64,000 bases of DNA, taken from Chromatocurvus halotolerans. GTDB taxonomy: Bacteria; Pseudomonadota; Gammaproteobacteria; Pseudomonadales; Halieaceae. Position numbers and translations under genes: made by a program. The stretch spans positions 186,001 through 250,000 of the forward strand of contig NZ_SLWX01000004.1 in NCBI RefSeq assembly GCF_004340525.1, written 5' to 3'. The notes below the pieces were generated by a model. It had not been told where the DNA came from. It saw only the letters and a program-made list of their open reading frames with translations, and did no database searches. Positions 7,773-15,703 of the stretch are shown here, piece by piece (the stretch's first letter is position 1; each line of letters opens with the position of its first letter).

Positions 7773-9332
7773 TCAGCTCAGCCAGATACGATAGTGCTTT
7801 GGCCCTTTTTCAAAGCTCATGATTTCGCGGGGAGAGACGCCACGGGCCCGGATATCTTCCATGATGGCCGGCAGATCCCAGTCGCTGGATTCCCGCAGAT
7901 AGACCAGCGTCTCTTCCGGGATGAGCTCTTCCAGCCGCAGCACGGCTTCTGCGGGCATGGACAGATCCACAACAGTCTCATGGCCCTGCGACACTTTCAC
8001 CCGCAGATGATCCGCGAGTCGCACCGAGGAAATAATCTGCCGGGCCATGGCAGCGGTTTCGGGGCTGACTGCCGGAATCGCCATGTCCCGAGCCTCGGCA
8101 ATCAGCGCCGGGGGTAGGACTTCCTGCATCACTTCCCACCAGGACAGGCCGGTCCGAAGCTCGTGAATCTGCTGGGTCAGCCCAAAAAAACTGCGCAGCA
8201 ATAAAATGTGCGACGGTGGACCCGACGCCCGGAACCACCAGCGATTTTCACCGAGCAGACTCTCGAAGCGCGCCTTGAAGTTCCAGTGCTGGATAAAGAA
8301 CTTCTGGTCCTGCTTGAAGGGCGAGAACAGGATGTGAGCCAGGGTGCCGAGAGCACCCGAAATCAGCGCCAGCTTCCCGGCGTCAAATCCCATCGCGGCG
8401 AAGGCGTTGAGCGCGTTCAGGTCCTCACCCTCGCGCACCGCGATAATGGTCCTCAGCAGGGCCAGCCGCTCGGCTCTGGCGACCGGCACCGTGCAGCCAA
8501 AATCCATGAGCACCACCTCGGGGGAACCATCAGCCCGCTTGCGAAACGCATAGTTGCCAGCATGTGGGTCGCCGTGAACCTCGCCAACCCCGATCATGCT
8601 GGCGAGCAGTGTACCGAGCAGGATCCGTGCGATCCCGGATCGTGCCTGCTGGGGCCAGCCAGCCGCCTGCGACAGCGGTACGCCGCTCTCCCAGGCCTGC
8701 GTCAGCACCCGCGCTGTGGTCAGCTCGGTAAAGACCCGAGGCACCACGAGGCCCGGCACGCGCACCGCTTCCCGGAACCGTGTCTGGCGCTCTGCTTCAT
8801 TCCGGTAATCCAGCTCCCGCGCCATGTTCGCTTTCAGCGCCCGTTTGTAGCCCTCGAGGTCGAAGCCCCATTTGCGCACAGGGCCAACGCCGGGCATCAG
8901 GCCAAACAGGCGCATTTCGGCATCAATGGCTCCGGCAATAAAAGGGTATTGAACCTTCACCGCAACATCAGTGCCGTCCAGCAGTTTCGCGCGATGCACC
9001 TGCCCGAGCGAGGCCGCGTGCCCGGATTCATGAATCTCCGCGAAAACCTGCTCGATGGGTTGACCAAGCTCCGCCTCGATGACGGGCAGCATCTCGGCCA
9101 GGGGCAGCGGCTCGATACTCTGCACCAGATCCCTGAAGGCTTCGCCGTTTTCGCCGGCGGCCATCAGCTGACCGAACTTCATGGTCACACCACGGGAATC
9201 AGCGAACATCGTTGCCAGGGCACGACGCGCCTTTTCACGAGTCTCCTGATCGTCGGCCTTTCTGAGATTACGGGCCGCCATGCCGATTCTGGCAACGCGA
9301 ACACCCCGACCAATGACATTGGAAGTCGACAT
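7773..9332 (-). CDS. ABC1/AarF-family atypical kinase (UbiB-like paralogue)
   Basis: This 519-residue protein has the ABC1 hallmarks: the KxGQ motif (VTMKFGQLMAAG, about residue 52), ASLGQVHRAKLLDG with AVKVQYP (nucleotide-binding lysine), HGDPHAGNYAF (catalytic loop) and VLMDFGC (metal-binding DFG). ABC1 proteins are ATPases or kinases linked to lipid and quinone metabolism. It is distinct from the true ubiB at 58.7 kb: it has no C-terminal membrane helices and is not near ubiE. It ends six bases after the unknown gene at 9339-10106, so the two probably form one transcript. Its lipid target is unknown. Confidence 0.9.
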   Translation of the reverse strand: MSTSNVIGRGVRVARIGMAARNLRKADDQETREKARRALATMFADSRGVTMKFGQLMAAGENGEAFRDLVQSIEPLPLAEMLPVIEAELGQPIEQVFAEIHESGHAASLGQVHRAKLLDGTDVAVKVQYPFIAGAIDAEMRLFGLMPGVGPVRKWGFDLEGYKRALKANMARELDYRNEAERQTRFREAVRVPGLVVPRVFTELTTARVLTQAWESGVPLSQAAGWPQQARSGIARILLGTLLASMIGVGEVHGDPHAGNYAFRKRADGSPEVVLMDFGCTVPVARAERLALLRTIIAVREGEDLNALNAFAAMGFDAGKLALISGALGTLAHILFSPFKQDQKFFIQHWNFKARFESLLGENRWWFRASGPPSHILLLRSFFGLTQQIHELRTGLSWWEVMQEVLPPALIAEARDMAIPAVSPETAAMARQIISSVRLADHLRVKVSQGHETVVDLSMPAEAVLRLEELIPEETLVYLRESSDWDLPAIMEDIRARGVSPREIMSFEKGPKHYRIWLS

Positions 9333-9338
9333 CTGGGC

Positions 9339-10106
9339 TCAGCGCCGAGCCAGCGTATCGCGCCAGGCCGACTCGAACGCGGTTTCGGGAAAATGGGTCT
9401 GCGCAGCGACGCGCTCCCGGGGGGCAAAATAGTCGATGTATTGAGACGTCCAGTGATCCCAAAGTCGCGGATCATCACGCCCCCAATCCCGGTAACAGGC
9501 CTTCAGCGCATCGAAGATTTCCGGCGCCGGGGCCACATCGGCGATTGGCACGGTGGCCTCGTACAGTGGCGGTCCCTTGCCCCGATACGGGTCCACATAC
9601 ACGGTCACCCGCTGCGGCGCAGACACGGTGTCGCCCGTGACGTCGGCCTCGAAAACGATGTCCAGTCTGTCGCGATGGCGCCGCTTCGCATTGACACGGC
9701 CGAAGCTCAGTATGACGCCCTCGCGCAGGCCGCTTTCGGCCTCAGCCTCATGGAAGAAGAGAAAACCCATCAGGCGGTCTCGCGCCGCCGGCTGATCTGA
9801 CAACAGCTCGTCGATGAATGTCTGAACCTCGGCGTCAAAGGCAAAAACCGGCGCGGCGAGCACAGCGCGCGCGTAGCCTGCCATATCTCCATCGTTGCGG
9901 CAGTCCAGTCGATAGCTCTGGAAGGTTCGTATGCCGTACTTGTTCCAGGGGCGTGACCAGCCTATCTTTCTCGCCGCACGGTAAGCCTCGAAGGCATTCA
10001 TGATTCTTCGCAGCACGGCCGGTGGCTGTGAGCGCCTGTTAAGCGTGGTCATCGCCTCCCGGTAGGCATCACCATTTTTGATTTCGTAAGCGACTGCTCC
10101 ACGCAT
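9339..10106 (-). CDS. Hypothetical soluble protein upstream of the ABC1 kinase
   Basis: The 255-residue protein has no signal peptide or membrane helix. Features include an Arg-rich helical N-terminus (PAVLRRIMNAFEAYRAARKIG), a central beta-rich part (DRLDIVFEADVTGD, RVTVYVDPYRG) and a C-terminus rich in Trp/Asp (CYRDWGRDDPRLWDHWTSQY). I do not recognise the family. It is immediately upstream of, and almost touching, the ABC1 kinase gene, which implies co-expression and perhaps a joint role. Confidence 0.7.
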   Translation of the reverse strand: MRGAVAYEIKNGDAYREAMTTLNRRSQPPAVLRRIMNAFEAYRAARKIGWSRPWNKYGIRTFQSYRLDCRNDGDMAGYARAVLAAPVFAFDAEVQTFIDELLSDQPAARDRLMGFLFFHEAEAESGLREGVILSFGRVNAKRRHRDRLDIVFEADVTGDTVSAPQRVTVYVDPYRGKGPPLYEATVPIADVAPAPEIFDALKACYRDWGRDDPRLWDHWTSQYIDYFAPRERVAAQTHFPETAFESAWRDTLARR

Positions 10107-10286
10107 GCGCCGGCCCCCCCCGATCTGTGTCTTTCAGGCGTCCGAGTTTACGCGCGCTTGTGGTGCGGTCAAACAGAATGCCCAGGAAGGCGACATTTGC
10201 CCGCAGGAGGCGCCCCGCAAACGCCAGAATCGACGAATTTGCGCGCATAGTCTGGATCGGTCTAAAGACGCCAGCAAAAGCCTTAA

Positions 10287-10333
10287 GCACTATATATAGT
10301 ATTGACATGGAATATTTTCTCTAAATACGGTGT
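10287..10333 (+). promoter_or_regulatory. Promoter of nrdJa with tandem NrdR-like boxes
   Basis: A perfect 12-bp palindrome ACTATATATAGT lies at 10289-10300 inside a 16-base box (10287-10302) of NrdR type. A second, weaker 16-base box ending CGGTGT lies at 10318-10333. The box centres are 31 bases apart, about three helical turns, the usual NrdR spacing. A consensus -35 TTGACA (10302-10307) abuts box 1, so repressor binding would block RNA polymerase. The -10 is poorly defined (TAAATA at 10322 is one candidate). NrdR represses ribonucleotide reductase operons when dATP is plentiful. Confidence 0.6.
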
Positions 10334-10412
10334 CTAGCTATTGCGGTCACCCCTGACCTTGCCGCAGACTACGTCCTCGCAACAATCATCGCTACCGTGG
10401 AGGCACAGCCCA

Positions 10413-13400
10413 ATGGGAGAAGCCGTACAGGCCCTGACGGCCGGACTGGACATCGATCTGCAGCCGGCATCGCTGGACATCTGGGACAAGAAGTACCGAC
10501 TCAAGGATCGCGCAGGCTCGCCTGTCGACAGGGAAATCATCGACACCTACAAGCGCGTCGCCCGTGCACTGGCTGACGCCGAGGACAGCGACGACAAGCG
10601 CAAGCAGTGGTACCAGCGCTTTGTCTGGGCACTGCAGAACGGCGCCCTGCCCGCCGGCCGCATTATCTCCAATGCCGGCGCCCAGGCCTACAAGCCCGCC
10701 ACCTCCACCATCAACTGCACGGTTTCCGGCTCCATTGTCGATTCCATGGACGATATCCTGAACAAGAACCACGAGGCCGGCATGACCCTGAAGGCGGGCT
10801 GCGGCATCGGCTACGAGTTCTCCACGCTGCGCCCCCGGGGTGCCTACGTCAGCGGGGCAGGTGCGTATACCTCCGGCCCGCTGTCGTTCATGGATATCTA
10901 CGACAAGATGTGTTTCACGGTGTCCTCCGCCGGCGGCCGCCGCGGCGCGCAGATGGCAACCTTCGACATCAACCATCCGGACGTACTCGACTTCATCCGC
11001 GCCAAGCGCGAGAACGGCCGCCTGCGCCAGTTCAACCTCAGCCTGCTGATCACCACCGAGTTCATCGAGGCGGTGAAGGCCGGTACCGACTGGCCACTGA
11101 GCTTCCCGATGACGGAGAAGGAGGCCACGGAATCCGGCTTCGACCTGAACGATCCGACCCAGGTGGTCTGGCGCCCGTTCCCCGTAAAGAAGGATTACCT
11201 GTGCAACGACACCGGCGATGTCGCCTGCCGCGTGTACAAGACGGTCCCGGCGCAGCGCCTGTGGGACATGATCATGGCCTCCACCTACGACTTCGCCGAG
11301 CCGGGATTCATCCTGATCGACAAGGTCAATGAAATGAACAACAACTGGTGGCAGGAGAGCATCCGCGCCACCAACCCCTGCGTAACCGCTGATATCTGGG
11401 TGCAGACTGCCGAGGGGCCGCAGCAGGTCGCTGACCTGGTCGGCCAGCCTTTCCAGGCGCGGGTCGATGGCGAGGATCACGCCAGCGGTGCCGAGGGCTT
11501 TTTCCGCACCGCCACCAAGGACGTGGTTCGCCTGCAGACCCGTGAAGGACACGCCCTGCGGCTGACGAGCGATCACCGCGTTCGTCGCGTTTCCACGCTC
11601 ACCCGCTGGCGTCTGGAAACGGAATGGTGTGAGGCAGGCCAGCTGCGCGCCGGTGACCAGGTATTGCTGAACAATCACCGGGATGCCGCCACCTGGGCGG
11701 GTCGCTACGGATTTGACGAGGGCTATCTCACGGGCCTGCTGATTGGCGATGGCACGCTGCAGGAAGACAAGGCCGTGCTGTCAGTCCGGACACAGGCTGC
11801 AGCCGTCAACGACAGCGGCACCAGCGACGGGACCGACGGGATCATGGCGGCGGCGCTGGCCGCAGCGCAACGCCTGCCCCAACACTCCGACCTTGCCGGC
11901 TGGCAGAAAGTCGGCGGCAGTCACGACTACAGCCTGGCGACCGGCGCATTGCGCGAGCTCGCAGCAGAGCTCGGCATGGCGCCCGAGCGCCAGCACATTA
12001 CACAGAAGGCAGAGCGCAGCTCCAGCGATTTCCACCGCGGCCTGCTGCGCGGCCTGTTCGACGCCAGGGGTTTTGTGGGCGGTGATGGCTTTGTTGGCAG
12101 CGAAGGCTTTGTCCAGGGCAATCGCAAGCAGGGTGTCAGCATCCGCCTGTCGCAGTCCAGTCTTACCACGCTGAAAGCCGCACAGCGCATGCTTTTGCGC
12201 CTGGGAATCAACTCCACGCTGCACCGGGAGGAGCGCCAGCCCGAGGGCGAGGCGCAGCTGTCAGGCGGTCACGACGGCTCGGCGAACCCTGCCGCAGCGG
12301 AAACGCACGAACTGGTGATATCCGGCGACAATATCGCCACCTATGCCGAGTCCGTGGGCTTTGCCGACACGGCCAAGCAGGACCTTCTGGAGCAGGCCCT
12401 GGCGGGCTACCCCCGACAGCTCAGCCGCGAGCGTTTTGTCGCCACCGTTGCCGGCGTCCAGGCCGATGGCGTTGAGGACGTGTTCGACGTGCAGGTTCCC
12501 GGCATCAACACCTTTGACGCCAACGGCCTGCATGCGCACAACTGCGGTGAGCAGCCCCTGCCCCCCTACGGCAGCTGCCTGCTGGGCTCCATCAACCTGA
12601 CCAAGCTGGTGCTGGACCCGTTCACCGACAAGGCGCGCTTTGACTGGGATCGCTATCGCGAGGTGGTTGCGGTATTCACCCGCATGCTCGACAACGTGGT
12701 AGAGATCAACGGCCTGCCGCTGCCCGAGCAGCGCCACGAGATCACTTACAAGCGACGCCACGGCATGGGCTTTCTGGGCCTGGGCTCCACGCTGACCATG
12801 CTCGGCATGCGCTACGGCGATGACGAGTCGGTGGAGTTCACCGAGGAAGTCTCCCGGGAGATGGCCATCACCGGCTGGCAGCAGGCGCTGGAACTGTCGC
12901 GGGAAAAGGGTGCCGCGCCGATCATGGACGACACCTTCGAAGTCACTCCCGCCATGCTGGAACTGCGCCCGGAAATGGTTGCCGACGGCATCAAGGCCGG
13001 TGACAAGCTGCCCGGCAAGGTACTGCACGCGCGCTACAGCCGCTACATGCAGCGCGTTGCCGAGGTGGCGCCGGAACTGGTGGAAGAGCTTGCCGCCGAG
13101 GGCGCGCGCTTCACCCACCACTCATCCATCGCGCCCACCGGCACGATTTCCCTGTCGCTGGCCAACAACGCCAGCAACGGCATCGAGCCCAGCTTTGCGC
13201 ATCACTATTCGCGCAACGTCATTCGCGAGGGCCGCAAGAGCAAGGAAAAGGTGGATGTGTTCTCCTTCGAGCTGCTCGCCTATCGCGAGCGCATCAACCC
13301 CCGGGCCATGCCCTACACCGAGGACGCGGCAGAGCAGCTGCCGGATTATTTCTCGGTGGCGGACGATGTCACGCCCAAGCAGCACGTGGATATCCAGGCA

Positions 13401-13724
13401 GCGGCACAGAAATGGGTGGACTCCTCCATCTCCAAGACCGCCAACGTGCCCACGGACTACCCGTTCGAGGACTTCAAGAACATCTACCTGTACGCCCACG
13501 AGAAGGGACTGAAAGGCTGCACCACCTTCCGCTTCAACCCGGAAGCCTTCCAGGGGGTACTGGTGAAGGAATCCGACCTGGAGAACACCCGCTACCAGTT
13601 CACGCTGGAAGACGGCTCCACGGTGGAAGTGAACGGCAATGAGGAAGTCGAATACGACGGCGAGATGCACTCCGCCGCCAACCTGTTCGACGCGTTGAAA
13701 GAAGGCTACTACGGCAAATTCTGA
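10413..13724 (+). CDS. nrdJa: Adenosylcobalamin-dependent ribonucleotide reductase NrdJa, intein-containing
   Basis: Class II RNR catalytic subunit that reduces ribonucleotides using B12 to create the active-site thiyl radical. The 1103-residue precursor starts at ATG 10413 (GTGGAGG nine bases upstream). After removal of a 388-residue intein (residues 323-710) the enzyme has 715 residues. Host motifs include NAGAQAYKPATSTINC, LKAGCGIGYEFS, FNLSLL, the split motif NP|CGEQPLPPYGSCLLGSI and HHSSIAPTGTISL. The intein interrupts directly before the radical cysteine, so without splicing the enzyme cannot work. The downstream nrdJb supplies the missing C-terminal part, as in Pseudomonas. The frame is intact through the intein. 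Confidence 0.95.
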   Translation: MGEAVQALTAGLDIDLQPASLDIWDKKYRLKDRAGSPVDREIIDTYKRVARALADAEDSDDKRKQWYQRFVWALQNGALPAGRIISNAGAQAYKPATSTINCTVSGSIVDSMDDILNKNHEAGMTLKAGCGIGYEFSTLRPRGAYVSGAGAYTSGPLSFMDIYDKMCFTVSSAGGRRGAQMATFDINHPDVLDFIRAKRENGRLRQFNLSLLITTEFIEAVKAGTDWPLSFPMTEKEATESGFDLNDPTQVVWRPFPVKKDYLCNDTGDVACRVYKTVPAQRLWDMIMASTYDFAEPGFILIDKVNEMNNNWWQESIRATNPCVTADIWVQTAEGPQQVADLVGQPFQARVDGEDHASGAEGFFRTATKDVVRLQTREGHALRLTSDHRVRRVSTLTRWRLETEWCEAGQLRAGDQVLLNNHRDAATWAGRYGFDEGYLTGLLIGDGTLQEDKAVLSVRTQAAAVNDSGTSDGTDGIMAAALAAAQRLPQHSDLAGWQKVGGSHDYSLATGALRELAAELGMAPERQHITQKAERSSSDFHRGLLRGLFDARGFVGGDGFVGSEGFVQGNRKQGVSIRLSQSSLTTLKAAQRMLLRLGINSTLHREERQPEGEAQLSGGHDGSANPAAAETHELVISGDNIATYAESVGFADTAKQDLLEQALAGYPRQLSRERFVATVAGVQADGVEDVFDVQVPGINTFDANGLHAHNCGEQPLPPYGSCLLGSINLTKLVLDPFTDKARFDWDRYREVVAVFTRMLDNVVEINGLPLPEQRHEITYKRRHGMGFLGLGSTLTMLGMRYGDDESVEFTEEVSREMAITGWQQALELSREKGAAPIMDDTFEVTPAMLELRPEMVADGIKAGDKLPGKVLHARYSRYMQRVAEVAPELVEELAAEGARFTHHSSIAPTGTISLSLANNASNGIEPSFAHHYSRNVIREGRKSKEKVDVFSFELLAYRERINPRAMPYTEDAAEQLPDYFSVADDVTPKQHVDIQAAAQKWVDSSISKTANVPTDYPFEDFKNIYLYAHEKGLKGCTTFRFNPEAFQGVLVKESDLENTRYQFTLEDGSTVEVNGNEEVEYDGEMHSAANLFDALKEGYYGKF
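11379..12542 (+). mobile_element. LAGLIDADG intein inserted at the active-site Cys of NrdJa
   Basis: The 388-residue protein-splicing element starts with Cys1 (CVTADIWVQTAEG, block A). Block B is LRLTSDHRV (TxxH). The C-terminus is INTFDANGLHAHN, with penultimate His and terminal Asn, followed by host Cys+1 of CGEQP. These residues support autocatalytic splicing. Two LAGLIDADG-like motifs, LTGLLIGDGTL (about 11731) and LRGLFDARGFV (about 12045), define a homing endonuclease with both acidic residues kept. RNR genes are a favoured home of inteins. An 18-bp triplication follows the second motif and may alter the endonuclease. Confidence 0.95.
12069..12122 (+). repeat. Three imperfect 18-bp tandem units inside the intein endonuclease
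   Basis: Units at 12069-12086, 12087-12104 and 12105-12122 each encode G-F-V plus three variable residues (GFVGGD, GFVGSE, GFVQGN). They directly follow the second LAGLIDADG motif. The repeat keeps the frame, so splicing is probably unaffected. Confidence 0.85.
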
Positions 13725-13741
13725 AGGCCGGGGAGAGACAC

Positions 13742-14452
13742 ATGGCAGTCAAGATCGACGGCAAGATCGTCAGTTACAAGGTTCTCGAGAAGGAAGATCC
13801 GGCTGCGGTGGTGGATACCGCCGCGCCGGCCAACGAAGAAGGTGATGTCGTGCACATGCACGAGTCCTTCCAGCGCCCAGAGCGCCTGGTGGGGTCCACC
13901 TACAAGGTGAAAACACCGATGTCGGAGCATGCGCTGTATATCACCGTGAACGATGTCATTCTCAATGAGGGCACCGAGCACGAACTGCGGCGGCCATTCG
14001 AGGTGTTCATCAACTCCAAGAACATGGAGCACTTCCAGTGGGTGGTTGCGCTGACGCGGCTGATCTCGGCGATTTTCCGCAAGGGCGGGGATGCGACCTT
14101 CCTGGTGGAGGAACTGAAAGCGGTATTCGACCCCCGCGGCGGCTACTTCAAGAAGGGTGGCGTATTCATGCCCTCGATCGTGGCCGAGATCGGCTACGCC
14201 ATCGAGGATCACATGAAGCACATCGGCCTGATCGAGAGCAAACTCGACCGGCACCAGCAGGACTTTCTCGAACAGAAGCGCCGGGAAATGGGTGGAGCCG
14301 ATGTAAAAAAGCCACAGGGCGCTGAGGAGGAGCAGACCGAGTCCGATTTCCCTCCCAGCGCCAGCCTGTGCATGAAGTGCCATACCAAGGCCGTAGTGCT
14401 GATGGATGGGTGCATGACGTGTTTGAACTGTGCGGATTCGAAATGCGGTTGA
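13742..14452 (+). CDS. nrdJb: NrdJb, C-terminal subunit of split class II ribonucleotide reductase
   Basis: The 236-residue protein begins 17 bases after nrdJa. It contains the TSCPD-type domain (ALYITVNDVILNEG, FEVFINSKNMEHFQWV, LTRLISAIFRKGGD) that forms the C-terminal part of undivided class II reductases. The tail carries cysteines in CMKCHTKAVV and CMTCLNCADSKCG, which may shuttle reducing equivalents to the active site or bind zinc. In Pseudomonas aeruginosa NrdJa and NrdJb are also separate and both are required. A GC-rich hairpin (14467-14485) follows the stop but lacks a T run, so termination there is uncertain. Confidence 0.92.
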   Translation: MAVKIDGKIVSYKVLEKEDPAAVVDTAAPANEEGDVVHMHESFQRPERLVGSTYKVKTPMSEHALYITVNDVILNEGTEHELRRPFEVFINSKNMEHFQWVVALTRLISAIFRKGGDATFLVEELKAVFDPRGGYFKKGGVFMPSIVAEIGYAIEDHMKHIGLIESKLDRHQQDFLEQKRREMGGADVKKPQGAEEEQTESDFPPSASLCMKCHTKAVVLMDGCMTCLNCADSKCG

Positions 14453-14864
14453 GACACGCCTGACCCGGGGCGGCGCCGACGCCCCGCCAGCTCCGCCCCT
14501 TGCCGAAATCATCACGAAACGCCACTGACCGCATGCCGCAAAAACCATCTGCGAGCTGTACAAGGCCCATCCGGTCGGTCTCCAGGACCCGGACTGGCTA
14601 ATATCCCAATGCCTTTGTTCCTCGCGCCCTATATAACCTGAAAGCGCGGAAACGTCACTTCGCATCAAGGTCGGACACCCTCGGGTTCAACACTGCCGAC
14701 ATAGCAGGCAGTTTCGTTCCTGCAGCACTTGGAGGGCGGAAGCCTCCGCATTCGCTCCGGCATCGTGGTTGCCGGGTTGGCTGTACGTACGCTGCAATAA
14801 AACAGTAAGGGCAGTTGGCGGTTACACCGCCACTAGCTTAAACGTTGGCAGTACTTCATCCACA
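14453..14864. other. Intergenic stretch between nrdJb and the brnT remnant
   Basis: About 410 bases with no convincing gene. It contains a GC hairpin at 14467-14485 and a short hairpin (TGGCGG/CCGCCA, about 14816-14832). Just before the toxin remnant comes the text CTTAAACGTTGGC (14837-14849), which resembles the 3' end of an integron attC site. Both base composition and the abrupt start of BrnT similarity at about 14865 point to a recombination junction here. Nothing else could be supported. Confidence 0.4.
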
Positions 14865-15050
14865 CCGCTAATCGCGGATCCCAATCATTCAGATGAGGAA
14901 GATCGGTTCATTTTGCTAGGCACCAGTATTCACTCTCGCCTGTTGGTTGTTTGTCACTGCGTAAGGTCGGGAGAGACTATACCGATTGTTTCGGCGCGCA
15001 GGGCTGATAAGCGAGAGAGAAAGGTTTATGAGGGATACCGACATGCGTGA
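14865..15050 (+). pseudogene. BrnT-like toxin, N-terminally truncated remnant
   Basis: The 61 codons ending at TGA 15050 match the C-terminal two thirds of BrnT ribonuclease toxins: PNHSDEEDRFILLG, RLLVVCHCV, IPIVSARRADKRERKVYEG. The usual start (FEWD...KHGVSF, about 35-40 residues) is missing in all frames upstream, so the active-site region is incomplete and the toxin should be dead. The frame remains open upstream to TTG 14769, but that extension is unrelated to the family. It overlaps the intact antitoxin gene downstream, as in normal brnTA operons. Confidence 0.75.
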
Positions 15051-15252
15051 TCACTACGATTTTTCGACTTCAGTCAAGAATCCATACGCCAAGAAGCTAA
15101 AAAAACAAGTCACGATTCGGCTGGACGAAGATACCATCGAATACTTCAAGAATCTTGCTGAGGAAAAAGGCCTTCCTTATCAGAGTCTAATTAATTTGTA
15201 TCTTCGTGATTGTGCTCAATCGCATAAGGATCTCAAGCTGGAGTGGCAGTAA
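15043..15252 (+). CDS. BrnA-type antitoxin (ribbon-helix-helix)
   Basis: The protein has 69 residues from ATG 15043 (an in-frame ATG at 15028 is the alternative). It contains NPYAKKLKKQVTIRLDED, the ribbon strand and helix of a MetJ/CopG-type DNA-binding fold, then YFKNLAEEKGLPYQSLIN and LYLRDC, characteristic of the BrnA/CopG antitoxins often found in integron cassettes. It overlaps the brnT remnant stop by eight bases. With the toxin broken, it may persist as a stand-alone DNA-binding protein or as decaying debris. Confidence 0.85.
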   Translation: MRDHYDFSTSVKNPYAKKLKKQVTIRLDEDTIEYFKNLAEEKGLPYQSLINLYLRDCAQSHKDLKLEWQ

Positions 15253-15254
15253 CT

Positions 15255-15337
15255 GTTAACAAGGCCAGACACAGCGACGGCTTTTCCGTCTCGGCTGCGC
15301 CTTCAATACAAAACCGCGCGGGCTGGCGGCGTTATTG
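15255..15337. repeat. attC-like imperfect inverted repeat after brnA
   Basis: The segment opens with GTTAACAAGGCCAG (15255-15268) and closes with CTGGCGGCGTTA (15323-15334). The arms pair in 9 of 12 positions, and an internal hairpin GACGG-CTTTT-CCGTC lies at 15276-15290. The TAAC...GTTA ends, length of about 80 bases and position just after a toxin-antitoxin stop codon resemble integron attC sites. The core GTTATTG departs from GTTRRRY and there is no integrase nearby, so this is tentative. Confidence 0.4.
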
Positions 15338-15425
15338 AGCGCTGCCACCAAGGAGTCGAGTAATGGAGTTCACGACAAGTCAGGCGCATCGATCAAGGAA
15401 TCCGACCTCAGGAGTTTTGCGTGGC

Positions 15426-15659
15426 TTATATCTTAGCGGCTCCATTCCTGGTGGCGTTTATAACCCAAAAACGTCTCCGCGGAGACGTGACTTCGTCTTC
15501 CAGAGTCCTGCCTGACGCGGTATATGCCAGAGAGTACAAAATCGAGCGCGGCTCCAGGCGTGCTCTGTGCAGAGCCTGCTGCCAGGCAGCAGGCTCGATC
15601 GCCGATCCTGCTCCGGCCAGAACAGCAACCGTACGAACACGAGCATGAATGGTAAAATC
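15426..15659 (-). pseudogene. truD C-terminal fragment (decayed)
   Basis: The minus-strand frame encodes VLAGAGSAIEPAAWQ followed by QALHRARLE, which aligns with VLAGDGSGIEPVAWQ and LALERARVE of the intact TruD at 21972-22985 (18 of 24 positions identical). Upstream FTIHARVRTVA fits the preceding part. Downstream the match fades (RTLEDEVTS against RELTDEGVS), and the conserved ending FATSVLRE is lost. It is in the same orientation as intact truD, 6 kb away. I interpret it as a displaced or duplicated 3' end, not a gene. Confidence 0.55.
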
Positions 15660-15703
15660 CTGACTGAGGTGTTCGATAAGAAAACCATGCGGGTCATTTT
15701 TCA

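Noticed and set aside
8208-9800. 530-codon plus-strand frame opposite the ABC1 kinase
   Set aside because: It mirrors a clearly conserved kinase on the minus strand and has no recognisable domain.
14467-14485. GC hairpin after nrdJb as an intrinsic terminator
   Set aside because: The stem GGGGCG/CGCCCC is real but no T run follows, so it was not called a terminator.
14521-14527. GCCACTG, resembling the B12-box of cobalamin riboswitches
   Set aside because: It lies after the RNR operon and not before it, and no other conserved riboswitch elements or pairing partners were seen.
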